From: Hemicordylus capensis
Taxonomy: Eukaryota > Chordata > Lepidosauria > Squamata > Cordylidae
DNA: 64,000 bases
Reading direction: 5' to 3'
Assembly: GCF_027244095.1 (NCBI RefSeq)
Contig: NC_069659.1
Span: 151,380,001-151,444,000 of the forward strand
The notes beneath the pieces are model-generated. The model saw nothing but the letters and a program-made list of their open reading frames with translations. It ran no database searches and was not told the origin of the DNA. The position numbers were made by a program, and so were the translations under genes. Below, piece by piece: positions 46,401 to 57,454 of the stretch. Within the stretch, counting starts at the first letter, position 1. The number at the start of each line of letters is the position of its first letter.

Positions 46401-46902
46401 AAGACTGGGCTTCCATCTATATGGAAGCTCCTAGATACACACATGCAGAGAATATATGCAGGCTGATCACATCAAGAAAGAGAGACCCAGAACCCAGCTG
46501 TACAATATTTCTCAAGATTCAGGCAGTTGCTGGTATTTGAAATTATTTTGGCAAGTGGCTTAAAGGATTGGAAAGATGAAAAAAAAAGAGAAAAGAATTA
46601 CACTGGATATTGTTTAGGGGCCACAAGGTAGGGACATTTAGTAACCTGTGACATAACCCCCATTCTTTGTTCAACTATTGTAGCAGTGCCACTTAGTAGC
46701 ATTACAAAGGAATTTACAAAGCTTCATACCCATTCTCAGTATCTTTTTAATAATCCCATAAGGTAGGCCAGTATCATCATCCCATTATTAGACCGTGGGC
46801 GGAGGCCATGCAAGGCAGCTCTTTGCTCCAGAGAGCTGAAATTTGAACCACCAGACCAGATTATTCCTTGTCCCTATTACTAGCACTGTTACTTGTCCCT
46901 AT

Positions 46903-47101
46903 TACTAGTACTGTTTTGATTGTTTTAGAATATTGTTTTAGAATATTGTTAAAAAATTTTCAAATTGTTGTGTTTTAAATGTCTTGTTTTTGTTTTTAAC
47001 TAATGTTTTAATGTTGTTTTTATCTTGTTGTAAACTGCCCAGAGATGTAAGTTTTGGGCGGTATAAAAATATGTAAAATAAATAAATAAAATAAATAAAT
47101 A
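46903..47101 (+). mobile_element. L2 LINE 3' end
   Basis: This T-rich 3' UTR ends in TTGTAAACTGCCCAGAGATG, then TAAGTTTTGGGCGGTATAAA and an AAATAAATA tail. It is the best-preserved copy of this tail in the window. Confidence 0.75.
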
Positions 47102-47149
47102 GTAGGATCAGGGGGCCAAGAAAAACATAGAACTTGCATGTACTACTAT

Positions 47150-47640
47150 TAAAAGTGTCTATACACCGCTTCTCAACACCAAAAAAACCTCACACGTTCT
47201 CATAGCAAAATAAAACAGAAGATAGCTCCCTGTCCCAAACGAGTTCACAATATTTAAACACAAAAAGCAGATGCCCCCACCCCACAAAGGAGACACCAGC
47301 CGCCGGAGGGATAATATGTTGCACTGATTAGGGACCATTGCTCTCCCCTTTCTAAATGTAAGAGTCTCACCACCTTAAAAAGGGTGCTTCTTTGCCCATT
47401 TAGCAGAATTAGCTAATGTATATTGCCAATTACACAGGTTTCCCTGTGTAAGGCTAAAAAGATGGGGTTTTAAGGCTTTCCTGAAGGCCTCCGAGGATGA
47501 CAATCCTCTTATATCCACGGGGAGTGTGTTCCACAACCTAGAAGTAACAGAGAAGGCCCTATGCAGGTTGCCACCAGATGAACCAGTGGCACCCAAAGAT
47601 GGACCCTTCCTGACCATCTCAATGAAATGTGCACTTGTTT
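47150..47640 (-). mobile_element. L2 LINE, C-terminal ORF2 and 3' UTR
   Basis: On the minus strand the frame reads RAFSVTSRLWNTLPVDIRGL then SSSEAFRKALKPHLFS. This is the typical ending of L2 ORF2 (RAFSVAAPRLWNSLP, then FKKLLKTHLF). The 3' UTR follows to about 47150. Confidence 0.8.
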
Positions 47641-47678
47641 GCACACCCCAGCACATGTACACCTTGTGTACATATTGC

Positions 47679-47681
<3 letters not shown>

Positions 47682-47710
<29 letters not shown>
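47682..47710. repeat. (CA)n microsatellite
   Basis: About 14 perfect CA units. Confidence 0.95.
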
Positions 47711-47945
47711 GCATGTGATTATTGCACCTTATTTCCGACAGTGCTTTGTGCAGCAGTTTGCTAATATATGAGTCAGCTAAGAAGTAGGAGTGCCCAGGTT
47801 CTCTCAGCCAGGCTCACACTCACAGATTTAGATCTGGATCTCTGTCCCCTCCCTGTGAAGAGCCAGTGTTCTAGGATAGCTGCCTTTAAAATGCCAGAGG
47901 CCCTTACAAATGACACCTTTTGACATTGTCCTTGCAGGCCCTTAC

Positions 47946-48037
47946 CTCATACTCTTTGTGAAGAAGTTCAAGCCTGGTTTGGCGGAGCTGTTTTCTGACC
48001 ACAGGGCTGAACACCGGGTTGCTTTCACTTGCTCCTC
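47946..48037 (-). CDS. OBI1: OBI1 coding exon 3
   Basis: This 92-bp exon completes the split glycine codon of exon 2, then encodes GASESNPVFSPVVRKQLRQT and RLELLHKEYE. It links the RING to the coiled coil and matches remembered human OBI1 (GTSESEPMLSHTVRKHLRKT then RLELLHKEYE). The acceptor is GCTGCAG ending at 48038; the donor GTAAGG follows 47946. Confidence 0.96.
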
Positions 48038-48303
48038 CTGCAGCAACACAAGAAGTTTTGTCTCAGCTAGCACAAAGACCGCCACGACCTGAGGGCACCT
48101 TTATCCCCGCAACAGCTCTGTGGAATTGAAGCCCTCTTCACTAATAACTGAGGTGGACTTGGTTTCTGCCACCTCTGCAGTTGTCACTCCTTGGAGCCTT
48201 CAAGACATCCACTCACTTAGCTAGGCTTCCTCATATGTGTATGTCTCTCACGCAAGGGATGTTTGCCATTCATATGTTGTGTAAGCATTCAGAGAAGCCA
48301 TAT

Positions 48304-48597
48304 AGGAACATAGGAAGCTGCCATATACTGAGTCAGACCATAGGTCCATCTAGCACAGTAATGACTACACAGACAGGCAGCGGCTTCTCCATGGTTACAG
48401 CAGGAGTCTCTCCCAGCCCTATCTGGAGATGCCAGGAAGGGAACTTGTAACCTCCTGCATGCAAGTGCTCTTCTGAGAGTGGACCCATCCCTTAAGGGGA
48501 GTATCTTACAGTGCTCAAATGTAGTCTCCCATTCAAATGCAAACCAAGGCAGACCCTGCTTAGCACAGGGGGCAATTCATGCTTTCTACCACAAGAC
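48304..48597 (-). mobile_element. 5S-rRNA-derived SINE, copy 6
   Basis: This is a full-length reverse copy. The CR1-like tail (AGGAACATAGGAAGCTGCC) is at the left, and the 5S-like head lies at 48528-48577 (complement of CAGACCCTGCTTAGCACAGG). It is inside OBI1 intron 2, antisense to nothing and on the same strand as the gene. Confidence 0.85.
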
Positions 48598-49786
48598 GTG
48601 CAGACTTTGTGTGTTACCAAGAGTGATTTGGGGTCATCCTGCGGATGCAAGAGCAACTACATCACCCCAGGTATGCGAACTTCTCATTGTATCCATTTCA
48701 CAGATTAGAAAGCTGAGGCTTAAAGACAGCAATCTGCACAAGGCAGGCCAGCTTGTGGCATGGTACAGTTTGAACAGCAGTCTCCAAGTTAAAAAGCCAA
48801 CCATGTGTCAGAAGGCACAGGTTTTCAGCTTATACTGAAAATGGTATTGGGCAGGAAAACAAGCAGAATAAGTTAAAAAGGACTGGAAAAAAGAGAGGGT
48901 AGTTAATACACTGTACATTTGTATATTCAGAGCTAGGGATGAGTGGACATTTGCTGTTCTACTCAGTTATGTCTTGGATGCCACTCTGGTGATCTTTCAG
49001 CAAGAAAAAGGAGTTTCAGGATGCAAACAGATTTTACAAGCGAGAGAGAGATAGATAGAGAGAGAGAACTTCAGTCCCTCCAGATGTATGCTTATTCTTT
49101 AAAAGGGTTTTTGTTTGTTTGTTTTTTAAACTGCCTGTCTGCAGTTCTGTACAGCACCAATAAAGACATCCAGCAAGTTTAAACCCAAAGAGCCAAGAAA
49201 AAAATTCAGCTGGAGTTTTATAAACAACCCTATCCAAGTACTGAAGCTGGGTCCCAAAGAGACTGAAGGACTACCGATGATGATGCATCTATTGGGTTAG
49301 GTGGCTTTCAATACCAATGGCAGTTGCCCTTGCAGAATATGGGAAAGAAGGCTGAACAGCAGAGTTCACTAGTATTTCACGACAGTTAACAGTGAATATA
49401 GGAAGGTGCAACATCTCTGCATTCTGAAGGGCTGTTCAGAAGATCAGTTACAGATGCTAAATGGAAGACGAGACCCCAAACCCCACCTAGCCCACTCACT
49501 ACTATAAAAATAGTTGTGCCTAGAGCTGAATGCAAGTTTGCATACCTATACTTATTCTGTATAACATTCCATACTGAGTTCTGAAAAGCATTACTTCTTG
49601 GGGGGAAAGACCTTGGGTATCAAATGAAAGCAGGCCATGAAGACAGGCAAGCTGTAGGAAAAAAAGCACAGCAATACGCGGGGGGGGGGGAATCACGAGC
49701 AAGAGAGAATACACTCCTTCCTTAGAAAGGGAGCCACCAAAGAAACATGAGTAAAACTTTTTATTCTATACCTGTATGGTGTAATA

Positions 49787-49908
49787 TAGGAGTGGTCAAC
49801 CTGAGGCTCTTCAGTCTTTGGACTACAACTCCCATCAATCCCAGCTGCCAGCTGGGGTGGTAGGAATTGTAGTCCAACGGCTGAAGAAGCTCAGATTGGC
49901 CACCCCTG
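49787..49908. mobile_element. palindromic hAT MITE, 122 bp, with target duplication
   Basis: The ends TAGGAGTGGTCAACCTGAGG and, in reverse, CAGGGGTGGCCAATCTGAGC pair well, and the interior folds (GGACTACAACTCCC against GGAATTGTAGTCC). The flanks are GTGTAATA (49779-49786) and GTATAATA (49909-49916), 7 of 8 matching. Confidence 0.85.
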
Positions 49909-49920
49909 GTATAATAGGTC

Positions 49921-51860
49921 AGAACATAAGAACAGGCCCAAGGCCCATCTAGTCCAGCATCCTGTTTTGTATAGTGGCCCACCAGATGCCTCTGCGAAGC
50001 CCACAGGCAGGAGTTGAGGGCATGCCCTCTCTCCTGCTATTACTCCCCTGCAGCTGGTATTGAGAGGCATCTTGCCCCCAAGGCTGGAGGTGGCCCTCAG
50101 GCTAGTAGCCATTGATAGACCTCTCCTCCATGAATTTATCTAAACCCCTCTTAAAGCCGTCAAGGCTGTTGGATGTCACCACATCTTGTGGCACAGAATT
50201 ATATTGGTTAATTATGCATGGTGTGAAAAAGTACTTCCTTTTGTCAGTCCTAAATTTCTTGGCAATCATTTTCATGGGATGACCACTGGTTCTTGCGTCA
50301 TGCATGCTGTGGAGGGTTCTCCATACCATGCATGATTTTATAGACCTCTGTCATGTCTCCCCTCAGTCTTTTTCTAAACTAAAAAGCCCCAGGTGTTGTA
50401 GCCTTGCCTTGTAAGGAAGGTGCTCTAAGCCCCTGATCATCTTGGTGGCCCTCTTCTTAACCTTCTCCAGTTCTCCAAAAGATTGGTGAGGCAAGATTTA
50501 CTTTTGCAGAATGCATGCTAGTTCTTTCTCAGCAGGACTTGTTCTTCTGTATGCTTAACAATTTGATCCTTGAGAATGCTTTCCACCAATTTGTCTGGAA
50601 AAGACATTAAGCTAACTGGGCTGTGATTTCCCAGATTCCTCCTGGTTCCCTTTTTAAAAAATCAGTGTTACATTGGCTACTTTTCAGTCCTCTGGTACAG
50701 AGCCTGATTGTACGGATAAGTTACATATTTTTTCAAGGAGGTCGACAATTTCACATTTGAGTTCCTTAAGGACTCTCCAAGGGATGCTGTCTGGCCCTGG
50801 CAATTTGTTAATTTTTCCAGACAGTTTAGAAGATAATCTCTATCTGACTCAGTTCTTTAACCTCTGTCCCTGAGAAGCCCTGTTAGGCACGGGTATATCT
50901 CAGTATCCTGTGCAATGAAGACAGATGCAAAGAACTCGTTTAGCTTCTCTGCAATCTCCATATCCTCCTTAATAATCCCCTCATCATCTAACAGTTCACC
51001 CACCTCCCTGGCATGTTTCCTGCTTCTGTTATATTTAAATAAGTTTGTTATTCGCCTTGATGCTTTTAGCTAAATGTTCCTCAAACTCTCTTTTCTCCTC
51101 CTCTATTGTCACCTTGCATTTCTTTTGCCTGAGTTTGTGTTCCTTTCTGTTCTCTTCATTTGGGCAGGCCTTCCAATTTCTGAAGGAAGTCTTCTTTCCA
51201 TTTATAGATTGCTTGACTTTATTTGTTAGCCATGCTGGCATCCTCCTGGACTTGGTGGTAACTTTCTTCCTTTTTGGTGTAGCATTCTAACTGGGCTTTT
51301 ATTATTGTCGTTTCCCCATGCATTCTGGAACAAAGTGACTCCTGATTTTCCCTTTCAGTTTTCTTTTCACCAAACTCCTCATTTTAGATAAGTTTCCTCT
51401 TCTAAAATTCAAAGTATTTGTGTTAGACTTGCTTGGCTATTCTCTCTTCACATGTATGCTGAATTTGACAAAACTATGGTCACTGTTCCCTAAAGGTTCC
51501 ACGACACTGATATCTTGCACCAGGTCCTGGGTACCACTCAGGATTAAGTCCAAGTTTGCCTTCTCTCTGGTTGGTTCCATGACCAATTGTTCTAAGGCAC
51601 AGTCATTCAGTATATCTAGAAATTTGGCCTCTGTCATTACCTGAATGTGAATTTACCCAGTCTGTATGGGTAATTGAAGTCACCCATTATTACAGCTCTG
51701 TCTCTGACACCTCCCTGATTTCCTTTTGCAACTCCTAGTCACTGTCAGCATTTTGGGCCTGAGGGCAATAGCACATACCTAGTACCACACATCCTTTCAG
51801 GCCTTGAATTGTCACCCACAGTGTTTCTATGGTTTTGTAGCTTGCTAGATTCTATAGCTT
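49921..51860 (-). mobile_element. CR1-clade LINE with most of the RT deleted
   Basis: Read in reverse: endonuclease from about 51860 (start truncated next to a T-run), linker (51035-51290), N-terminal RT, then near 50470 a jump straight to the C-terminal region and 3' UTR (50460-49921, tail AGAACATAAGAACA). Compared with the CR1 at 58803-61166, about 730 bases between 59400 and 60135 are absent, which removes the catalytic core including FADD. Several stops are also present. Confidence 0.88.
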
Positions 51861-53134
51861 GAATTCTTTAGCTTTTTTTTTTTTTAAAGAACACGTCCTT
51901 TCTTTGAACAAACAGGAGAACATGGAGATTTTGAAGGCCTGGTTTCTCTTCAGGGGAGACGTTCCTATGCGTGCGTGTGCTTTTTTTTTTTTTTGGTGCT
52001 AGGGCTAGTTTTTGCCAGGGCTTGTTCGGGGGATGTGTAGCTTTCATTTTTAGCTTCTCTCTTGTCAGAGAGACAGTGGGAGGCACCAGCTAGGGCCGAG
52101 GTGAGTCACACCTGGTGGGAGGGGCCACATTCTTGTTGAGCCTGTTTGCCTCAGTTTGTAAGAGGCGAAGGCCAGGGAAATTAGCAAACAGAGTTTAACA
52201 AGCAGGAATTAGCAAACAGGGTCATTAGAGTTTTGCATGGAGTTTAGCAGGGAAGCTTGAAAGGAGTCCCCTTGATCACAAGAAGCCCAGAGGGAAGAGA
52301 AGGGAAGTACTACTCCTTCTTTCATATTCTCAGGAAATAACGTTTGAACTGCTGAATAGCTGACAACTTCCAGCTAAGACCTAGCTTTCAAATAAACAAT
52401 ATCCAGTACTCTAAACCGGTGTTTCTCAAGTGCTGATCCATGAGTGCCTAGAAATGAGCTCTGGAGAGCTCCCAGCAGCCCCCACTGCCTCAAAATTGTT
52501 TTGGGGGAATGCCAGGGGGTGGTGGTGGGGGTAACCCCTTTACTAACTGCTGGTCCAGGAAACTGCACATAAAGAACATACCAGTCCATGATTCAAAACA
52601 CTGAGAAACTCTGCTCTAAACAACCAAAAAAAGCAGTCATGAAGATATAGAGCCAGCAACGGAGGGGGCACTTCCCAGTATATTGCATGGAGTGTTGCAT
52701 GCATGACTATTTGCTTGATGGGCCAAAGTCATGGCTGTGTGCTTGATGCAAGGAGCTCCTGGCTCTCAGGGAACAGGTTCTTTCCCTAGAAACCAAGGTG
52801 GCTGACCTGAAGAAGCTCAGAGAGTGAGAAAGGTACGTGGATGAGACCTTCAGAGATGTGATAGAGGCATCCCGCTCCCAGGCTGATGGCTCCTCTGCTG
52901 TCAGGGAGAATGAAGGTCTTGGGGAAGGAGGACATTCTGAAGAAGAGGGAAATGCTCCCTTAGAAGGGACCCCTGCCATATGCTCTCGCACAGGGGATAC
53001 TCCTCTGGGGGGTGGGGACTTCCTAGTAGTGGACAATTAGATCATTAGGGATAGAGAGAGATGGGTCTGTGACCTGCGTGTAGACCACACAATGACTTGC
53101 CTGATAACCTGGCAAAGAGGGAACTTTTAACGTG

Positions 53135-53346
53135 GTGATTCTCTTTATTTAGCAGGGGGAGAGTAACTGGCCCTATCCACCCCTAGCACAGTACCTCCAA
53201 TGACTGTTACTGGTATCTATCTTATGTTTATTTTTAGATTGTGAGCCCTTTGGGGACAGGGCTCTATTTTATTTGTTTGTTGTTTCTCTGTGTAAACTGC
53301 CCTGAGCCATTTTTGGAAGGGCAGTATAGAAATCGAACAAACAACA
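53135..53346 (+). mobile_element. L2-type 3' end inserted in CR1 ORF1
   Basis: AGAGTAACTGGCCCTATCCA, TTGTGAGCCCTTTGGGGACA, then GTGTAAACTGCCCTGAGCCA and GGAAGGGCAGTATAGAAATC form the same 3' region as at 23576-23661. It separates two halves of one CR1 copy. Confidence 0.7.
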
Positions 53347-53379
53347 TTTATTTTAAATACCACCTGACTCGAAAGGCTC

Positions 53380-53465
53380 TATGTGGTTTATTTTATTATT
53401 TATTTTATTTAACATATTTTAATACCACCCAAAACTTACGTCTCTGGGCAGTTTACAACAATAAA
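53380..53465 (-). mobile_element. second L2-type tail, opposite orientation
   Basis: AATACCACCCAAAACTTACG then TCTCTGGGCAGTTTACAACA is the reverse of the tail at 47030-47101. It abuts the plus-strand L2-type tail, so the CR1 copy was hit twice or by a composite insertion. Confidence 0.7.
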
Positions 53466-54595
53466 TAATAAATATTTGAGTCCAGGACCCCCAAGGCAGC
53501 ATTCTCAGAAATGCTACCTGTTCTACACACAGAGCCAGTGAGACAGAGGGAGCGGAGGCCTCTCAGTCTATGGATGAGACGGTAGTGCTGGGAGGAGGGT
53601 TTTTGATTTATCAGGCACTGGGATACCTTTCGGGACAAGACAAGACTGTATAAAAGGGATGGGCTCCACTTGAACCAAGATGGAACCAAACTGCTGCTTC
53701 TTAAAATCAAAATGGCCACAGAACAGCTTTTAAAAGGATACTGGGGGATAGCCAACAGGAGCTGGGCAGTATCCAGTTTGGCAAATGCCATCTCTTACGG
53801 TACGAGGGTGTAAATGATTCAGATAAAACAGAAGGGGACAGAGTAGAATCAGATAAAACAGACAGAAGGCTGTGCTAGCTGGTCAAAGAGGTCAAATGGT
53901 CAAAAGAAAGTTAGCACATACCAGGTAAGAGATTCAGCATATAAGTGCTTACACATCAATGCCAGAAGCCTCTGAGCCAAGATGGGTGAGCTGGAGTGCC
54001 TGGTTGCTAATTAAAACATAGAGATGAAGTGGGCATAACAGAAACATGGTGGAAGGGCAATCAGCAGACGTGTGCTTGAGTTCAGACTTCATTCCCATGT
54101 TTTTCCACGGAATGCCAACCCACAAGTGAGGAACTGAAGAGCATGAAGTTGCAGAGAGGAGTAGTTGGATTCCAGACCCTCCTACAGCTGTCTTGACACC
54201 TCCACGAATCTCCTTACTGATCTCCTTACTATTCAGTCTCAGAAAGTACACCAATATAGGACAATGGCCTTGTTTCACCACACCCCAGTGTACCAACACT
54301 GGGGAGCAAGGACCCCAAAGCATGGGCATAGTGGCTTTCTAGATTCTAGCTATGTTAGCCTAAGTCGTGAAATCGTTGGAGAAACTGATAAGACAAGAGG
54401 GGTGGACCATGTGGCATATTGTGTATGGATGAGCTCAGATTTATACGGCTAACACTCTCCATGGCTGATTCTAAGCCCTTTGAGAAATGGGAGTAAAAGG
54501 TTGCAGGAAATGGTTCCACAGACTGCATATTACTCAAGTCATCAAAAGGTCTTGCATTTTTAGGGAGAGGGGGCCAGAAAGAAGAGTCCTCTTAC

Positions 54596-54731
54596 CTATG
54601 ATCTCTTTGCAAGGATTGTCAGACGTGATAGGAATCCTGCAAGCAGGACACTGACTATTATTCTTTAGCCACACTTCAATACAAACGGAGCAGAAGACGT
54701 GGTTGTTGGCACAGATGACTGGATGGCGAAC
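54596..54731 (-). CDS. OBI1: OBI1 coding exon 2, RING finger
   Basis: This 136-bp exon encodes VRHPVICANNHVFCSVCIEV, WLKNNSQCPACRIPITSDNP and CKEII, then one base of a glycine codon. It holds most of the C3HC4 RING: C7, H11, C14, C17, C28 and C31 of this peptide. The first C-x2-C pair (CHIC in human) belongs to exon 1, outside the window. The RING recruits the E2 for ubiquitin transfer. The acceptor TTGTAAG ends at 54732; the donor GTAAG follows 54596. It is near-identical to remembered human OBI1 (VRQPVICINNHVFCSICIDL). Confidence 0.97.
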
Positions 54732-55869
54732 CTTACAATGGAGAAGGGATACAAATTAATGGCAGTGTAACAGCAACCACCCTTTTGCTTGTTGCACAGA
54801 ACACACCACATTGAGCATATGGGAGTTAGCGATGCCAGAGTTTGGAATAGGGGTGCTTGCAGTGGCAAACTCAAGTGCACTCCCATCCTGCTGCCCTGAG
54901 CCCACACAAATCGGAAGCCACCTTGGCAATTCCTATATGATCACTTATCCAAGCATACAAGAGAGGCAAGTAGGAAGTTGCTCTCTTTTTGACTATTTTT
55001 TTTAAAGTTCACAGCCAACCTTTCTTCTCAAATGAGATGTAAAGCCAGTTTATAGATAACCCTTATTCTGAAGCTATACAACACAATCACTTTAAAACAT
55101 TCAACAACTGAAATATTCATCTGCTCAATAGGTCTGATGGCATGGGGGTGATCTCAGTTTTTCTAAAAAAAAATAAAAAAAATGTTTTTCAATGCATTGG
55201 CTTCTCCTCCCTTGGAAGGCAATCCCGCAAATGATACTCCCTCCCCATTTATGGAGGACTGGTCTACCAATGGCAGTTAGCTAGGATACATGGGAATCTC
55301 CACATTCAGAGGCATTAACCCATGTGAATATGAGGTAATGAGGATGGAAGCAGAAAGAGACTACTGCCTTCAAGTCCAGTTATTTTTAGCTTACTTCACA
55401 AAGGAAAGAAAGATTTTGAGATCAGCACATCTTTGTGTCCCTCTAATAACTTTTGCATTTACTATCTGATCCAAACCAAGTTCAAAAAACACAGAATGAG
55501 ACTCTAAGGGACCCTAATGGGGATTTTTTATTTTTTTTGGCCATCTGATTCAAGATGGTGGACACTCAAAGTGTAAACAACACCCCTTTGTAGCCCACAC
55601 GCTGGCAGCTGACACAAATCAAGTTCATTGCACATGAGAGGAGATCCTAGGCACATTCAGTCTAACGTCTAACGGCAGTGAAAAGTAGGTTTCGTTAGCT
55701 CTCTGGGGAACTACTTATTTTAAAAATATTGATCCCATCCTCTTTTGTCTAAAAGGAGAACCAGGGTGGCTCACAAACAGAACAAATATGACAAAGCAAT
55801 ATACAAAAGCCAGCATGACAGTAGCACAAGAGCAAGATCTCAACACAAAATAAGGTCATGCAGGAGACA

Positions 55870-56160
55870 TTCAGAATGGTGGGTGACAGGCAGAGCAAGG
55901 CAGCACCGGCTTCTCCAGATCACCAGATCTGTTGCACATGCGAAAGCAAACCCTGGTGGTGGTAGTGGTGTGTAAGAGCGCACTTGTGCAGCACTACTGC
56001 CATAATTTCCCACAGAATTAGCACTGCACAAGCACCTGCATGCTGTTTTAAGCGGTTGCACAAGTGTGCCACCGGGGCTGGCTTTCACATGCGCAGTGAC
56101 CCCGGTGGGTCCGAAATGCCAGTACTGCCTTGCGCAGCATGTTAACCACTGCCGGAAGAG
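55870..56160. mobile_element. foldback DNA element
   Basis: The left arm (GCAAGGCAGCACCGGC near 55895, TTGCACATGCGAAAGCAAAC near 55931, CCCTGGTGG) matches the reverse of the right arm (GCAAGGCAGTACTGGC, CTGCGCATGTGAAAGCCAGC, CCCCGGTGG). The centre is near 56015. There is no coding sequence. Confidence 0.65.
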
Positions 56161-56227
56161 CAAGCAGAAAAAAAAACAGAACTACACTCATCAACACGGG
56201 GCCAGCCTAAAGTCCTTTCCAAAAAGC

Positions 56228-56364
56228 CAGGGCTGCACAACAGCAGCTCTCCCAACTGTTTTTGGACTACAACTCCCATCATTCCGAGCCAATAGTGGCC
56301 AATAGTCAGGGATGATGGAGTTGTAGGCCAACGTCTGCAGAAGGGCCAAAGTTGTGAAGTCCTG
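56228..56364. mobile_element. hAT-like MITE
   Basis: CAGGGCTGCACAACAGCAG on the left pairs with AAAGTTGTGAAGTCCTG on the right. Inside, GGACTACAACTCCCATCAT folds against ATGATGGAGTTGTAGGCC. No clear target duplication is seen. Confidence 0.7.
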
Positions 56365-57124
56365 ATCTAAGGGCATATGAAAATCTCAGCCTAGTGGGCT
56401 TCCTTGGAGAGGCGAATCCACAAGAAGCCCTGTTCCTAGAAGATGCCTGCCAAATCTCATTCAGCAACAGCATCTCCAGCACTAGAGCAGAGCAGGGTCT
56501 CTGGTGCCAGAGTGCACACATTGTGGGGGGTGGAGGTGTGCGTGTGCGCATGCACGCACACACACACTGGACAGGGTCAGACCCAGGAGGGCTCTCTTGA
56601 AAGCACAAAGCACCCTGGGCCATTAGGATGCCATAAACTCAACCAAGCACAGGAAGTCCTCCCCAAAATGACCCCCGGAGGCTGGGAGATGCCACCCTGC
56701 TGCAAGGCCTTGCACCAAGGACTCAATATTGTTTGGCGACTATATTTGATTAAAAGCCACTAAAATCACCCTCTGGGCAAGTGGGCAAGGCATCTGGTTT
56801 TAGAAATAAAAACCAAGAGCTAGACTGGTCAACTGCTCATCCAGCTTTTCAAATGCACAGGCAAGTTACAAGCCACAGCATGTTCAGTACAAGACGACAC
56901 TGCTAAAACGGACCTCTAGATCCCGAAGCTCCCAATTCTGCATCAAGGGAGAGCTAGGATAATGCAGAAGTGTAGTGGCTTGGAGCAGAAGTCAGCCAGT
57001 CCACGGCTCAAATTCCCCCTTAGCCATGAACACAATGGGTAGATTTTATTTTTACATTTATATCCCACTCTTTCTTCATCCGCAGTATGGGAAGAGAGCC
57101 AGGCCAGCCTACCCAACATACAGG

Positions 57125-57445
57125 GCTGATTACTGATCATTGGTTCATTTGTATACCATCACAAATTATAGTCTCTAGGCAGTTTACAAATAATTTAACA
57201 CAGAATACAATTAAATAACTACAAGATATAAAACCTGAGTTGTTACACATAGCCAAAAGCCTTAGTAAAGAGATGCATTTGTATAACCCTCTTATATGCT
57301 CCCAGAGAGGTCACACCTGATATCTTGGCAGGAAGTGTGCTCCAGAGCCCAGGGGCAGCCATCAAAAAGGCCCATCTCGGAATAGTCACCAGATGAATGA
57401 GCGGCAACCATAAATTGATTTCTCTACCAGATCTTAAAGAGCAGT
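57125..57445 (-). mobile_element. L2-type LINE, ORF2 end and 3' tail
   Basis: On the minus strand the frame reads RWAFLMAAPGLWSTLPAKIS then LGAYKRVIQMHLFTKAF and a stop, the ending expected of L2 ORF2. The tail (reverse of CTCTAGGCAGTTTACAAATA) lies near 57175. Confidence 0.75.
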
Positions 57446-57454
57446 GGGGACTAT

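Larger units (their letters stand above)
46081..47945 (-). other. OBI1: OBI1 intron 3
   Basis: This 1.9-kb intron lies between donor GTAAG (47945 down) and the acceptor at 46082-46081. It contains a reversed CR1 3' fragment (about 46262-46400, CTGCCCTGCTGGATCAGACC), a MIR-like piece (46715-46880), an L2 tail (46903-47101), an L2 ORF2 end (47150-47640) and a CA repeat (47682-47710). Confidence 0.85.
52700..54065 (+). mobile_element. CR1 LINE ORF1 and start of ORF2, interrupted
   Basis: A coiled-coil-like start (ELLALREQVLSLETKVADLK, 52750-52810) is followed by an acidic segment and the esterase start (LGGGDFLVVDN near 53010-53040, then WVCDLRVDHTMTCL). L2-type tails at 53135-53465 interrupt it. 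The esterase end (DGLHLNQDGTKLLLLKIK near 53665-53720) and the beginning of the endonuclease (HINARSL, GELECLV near 53958-54010) follow. Stops and shifts are present and no RT follows. Confidence 0.8.
48038..54595 (-). other. OBI1: OBI1 intron 2
   Basis: This 6.6-kb intron is largely repeat: SINE 48304-48597, a MIR-like piece near 48665-48800, a hAT MITE 49787-49908, a reversed CR1 49921-51860, a plus-strand CR1 ORF1 region 52700-54065 with L2-tail insertions, and single-copy sequence at 48840-49770, 51870-52690 and 54070-54590 in which I see nothing further. Confidence 0.85.
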
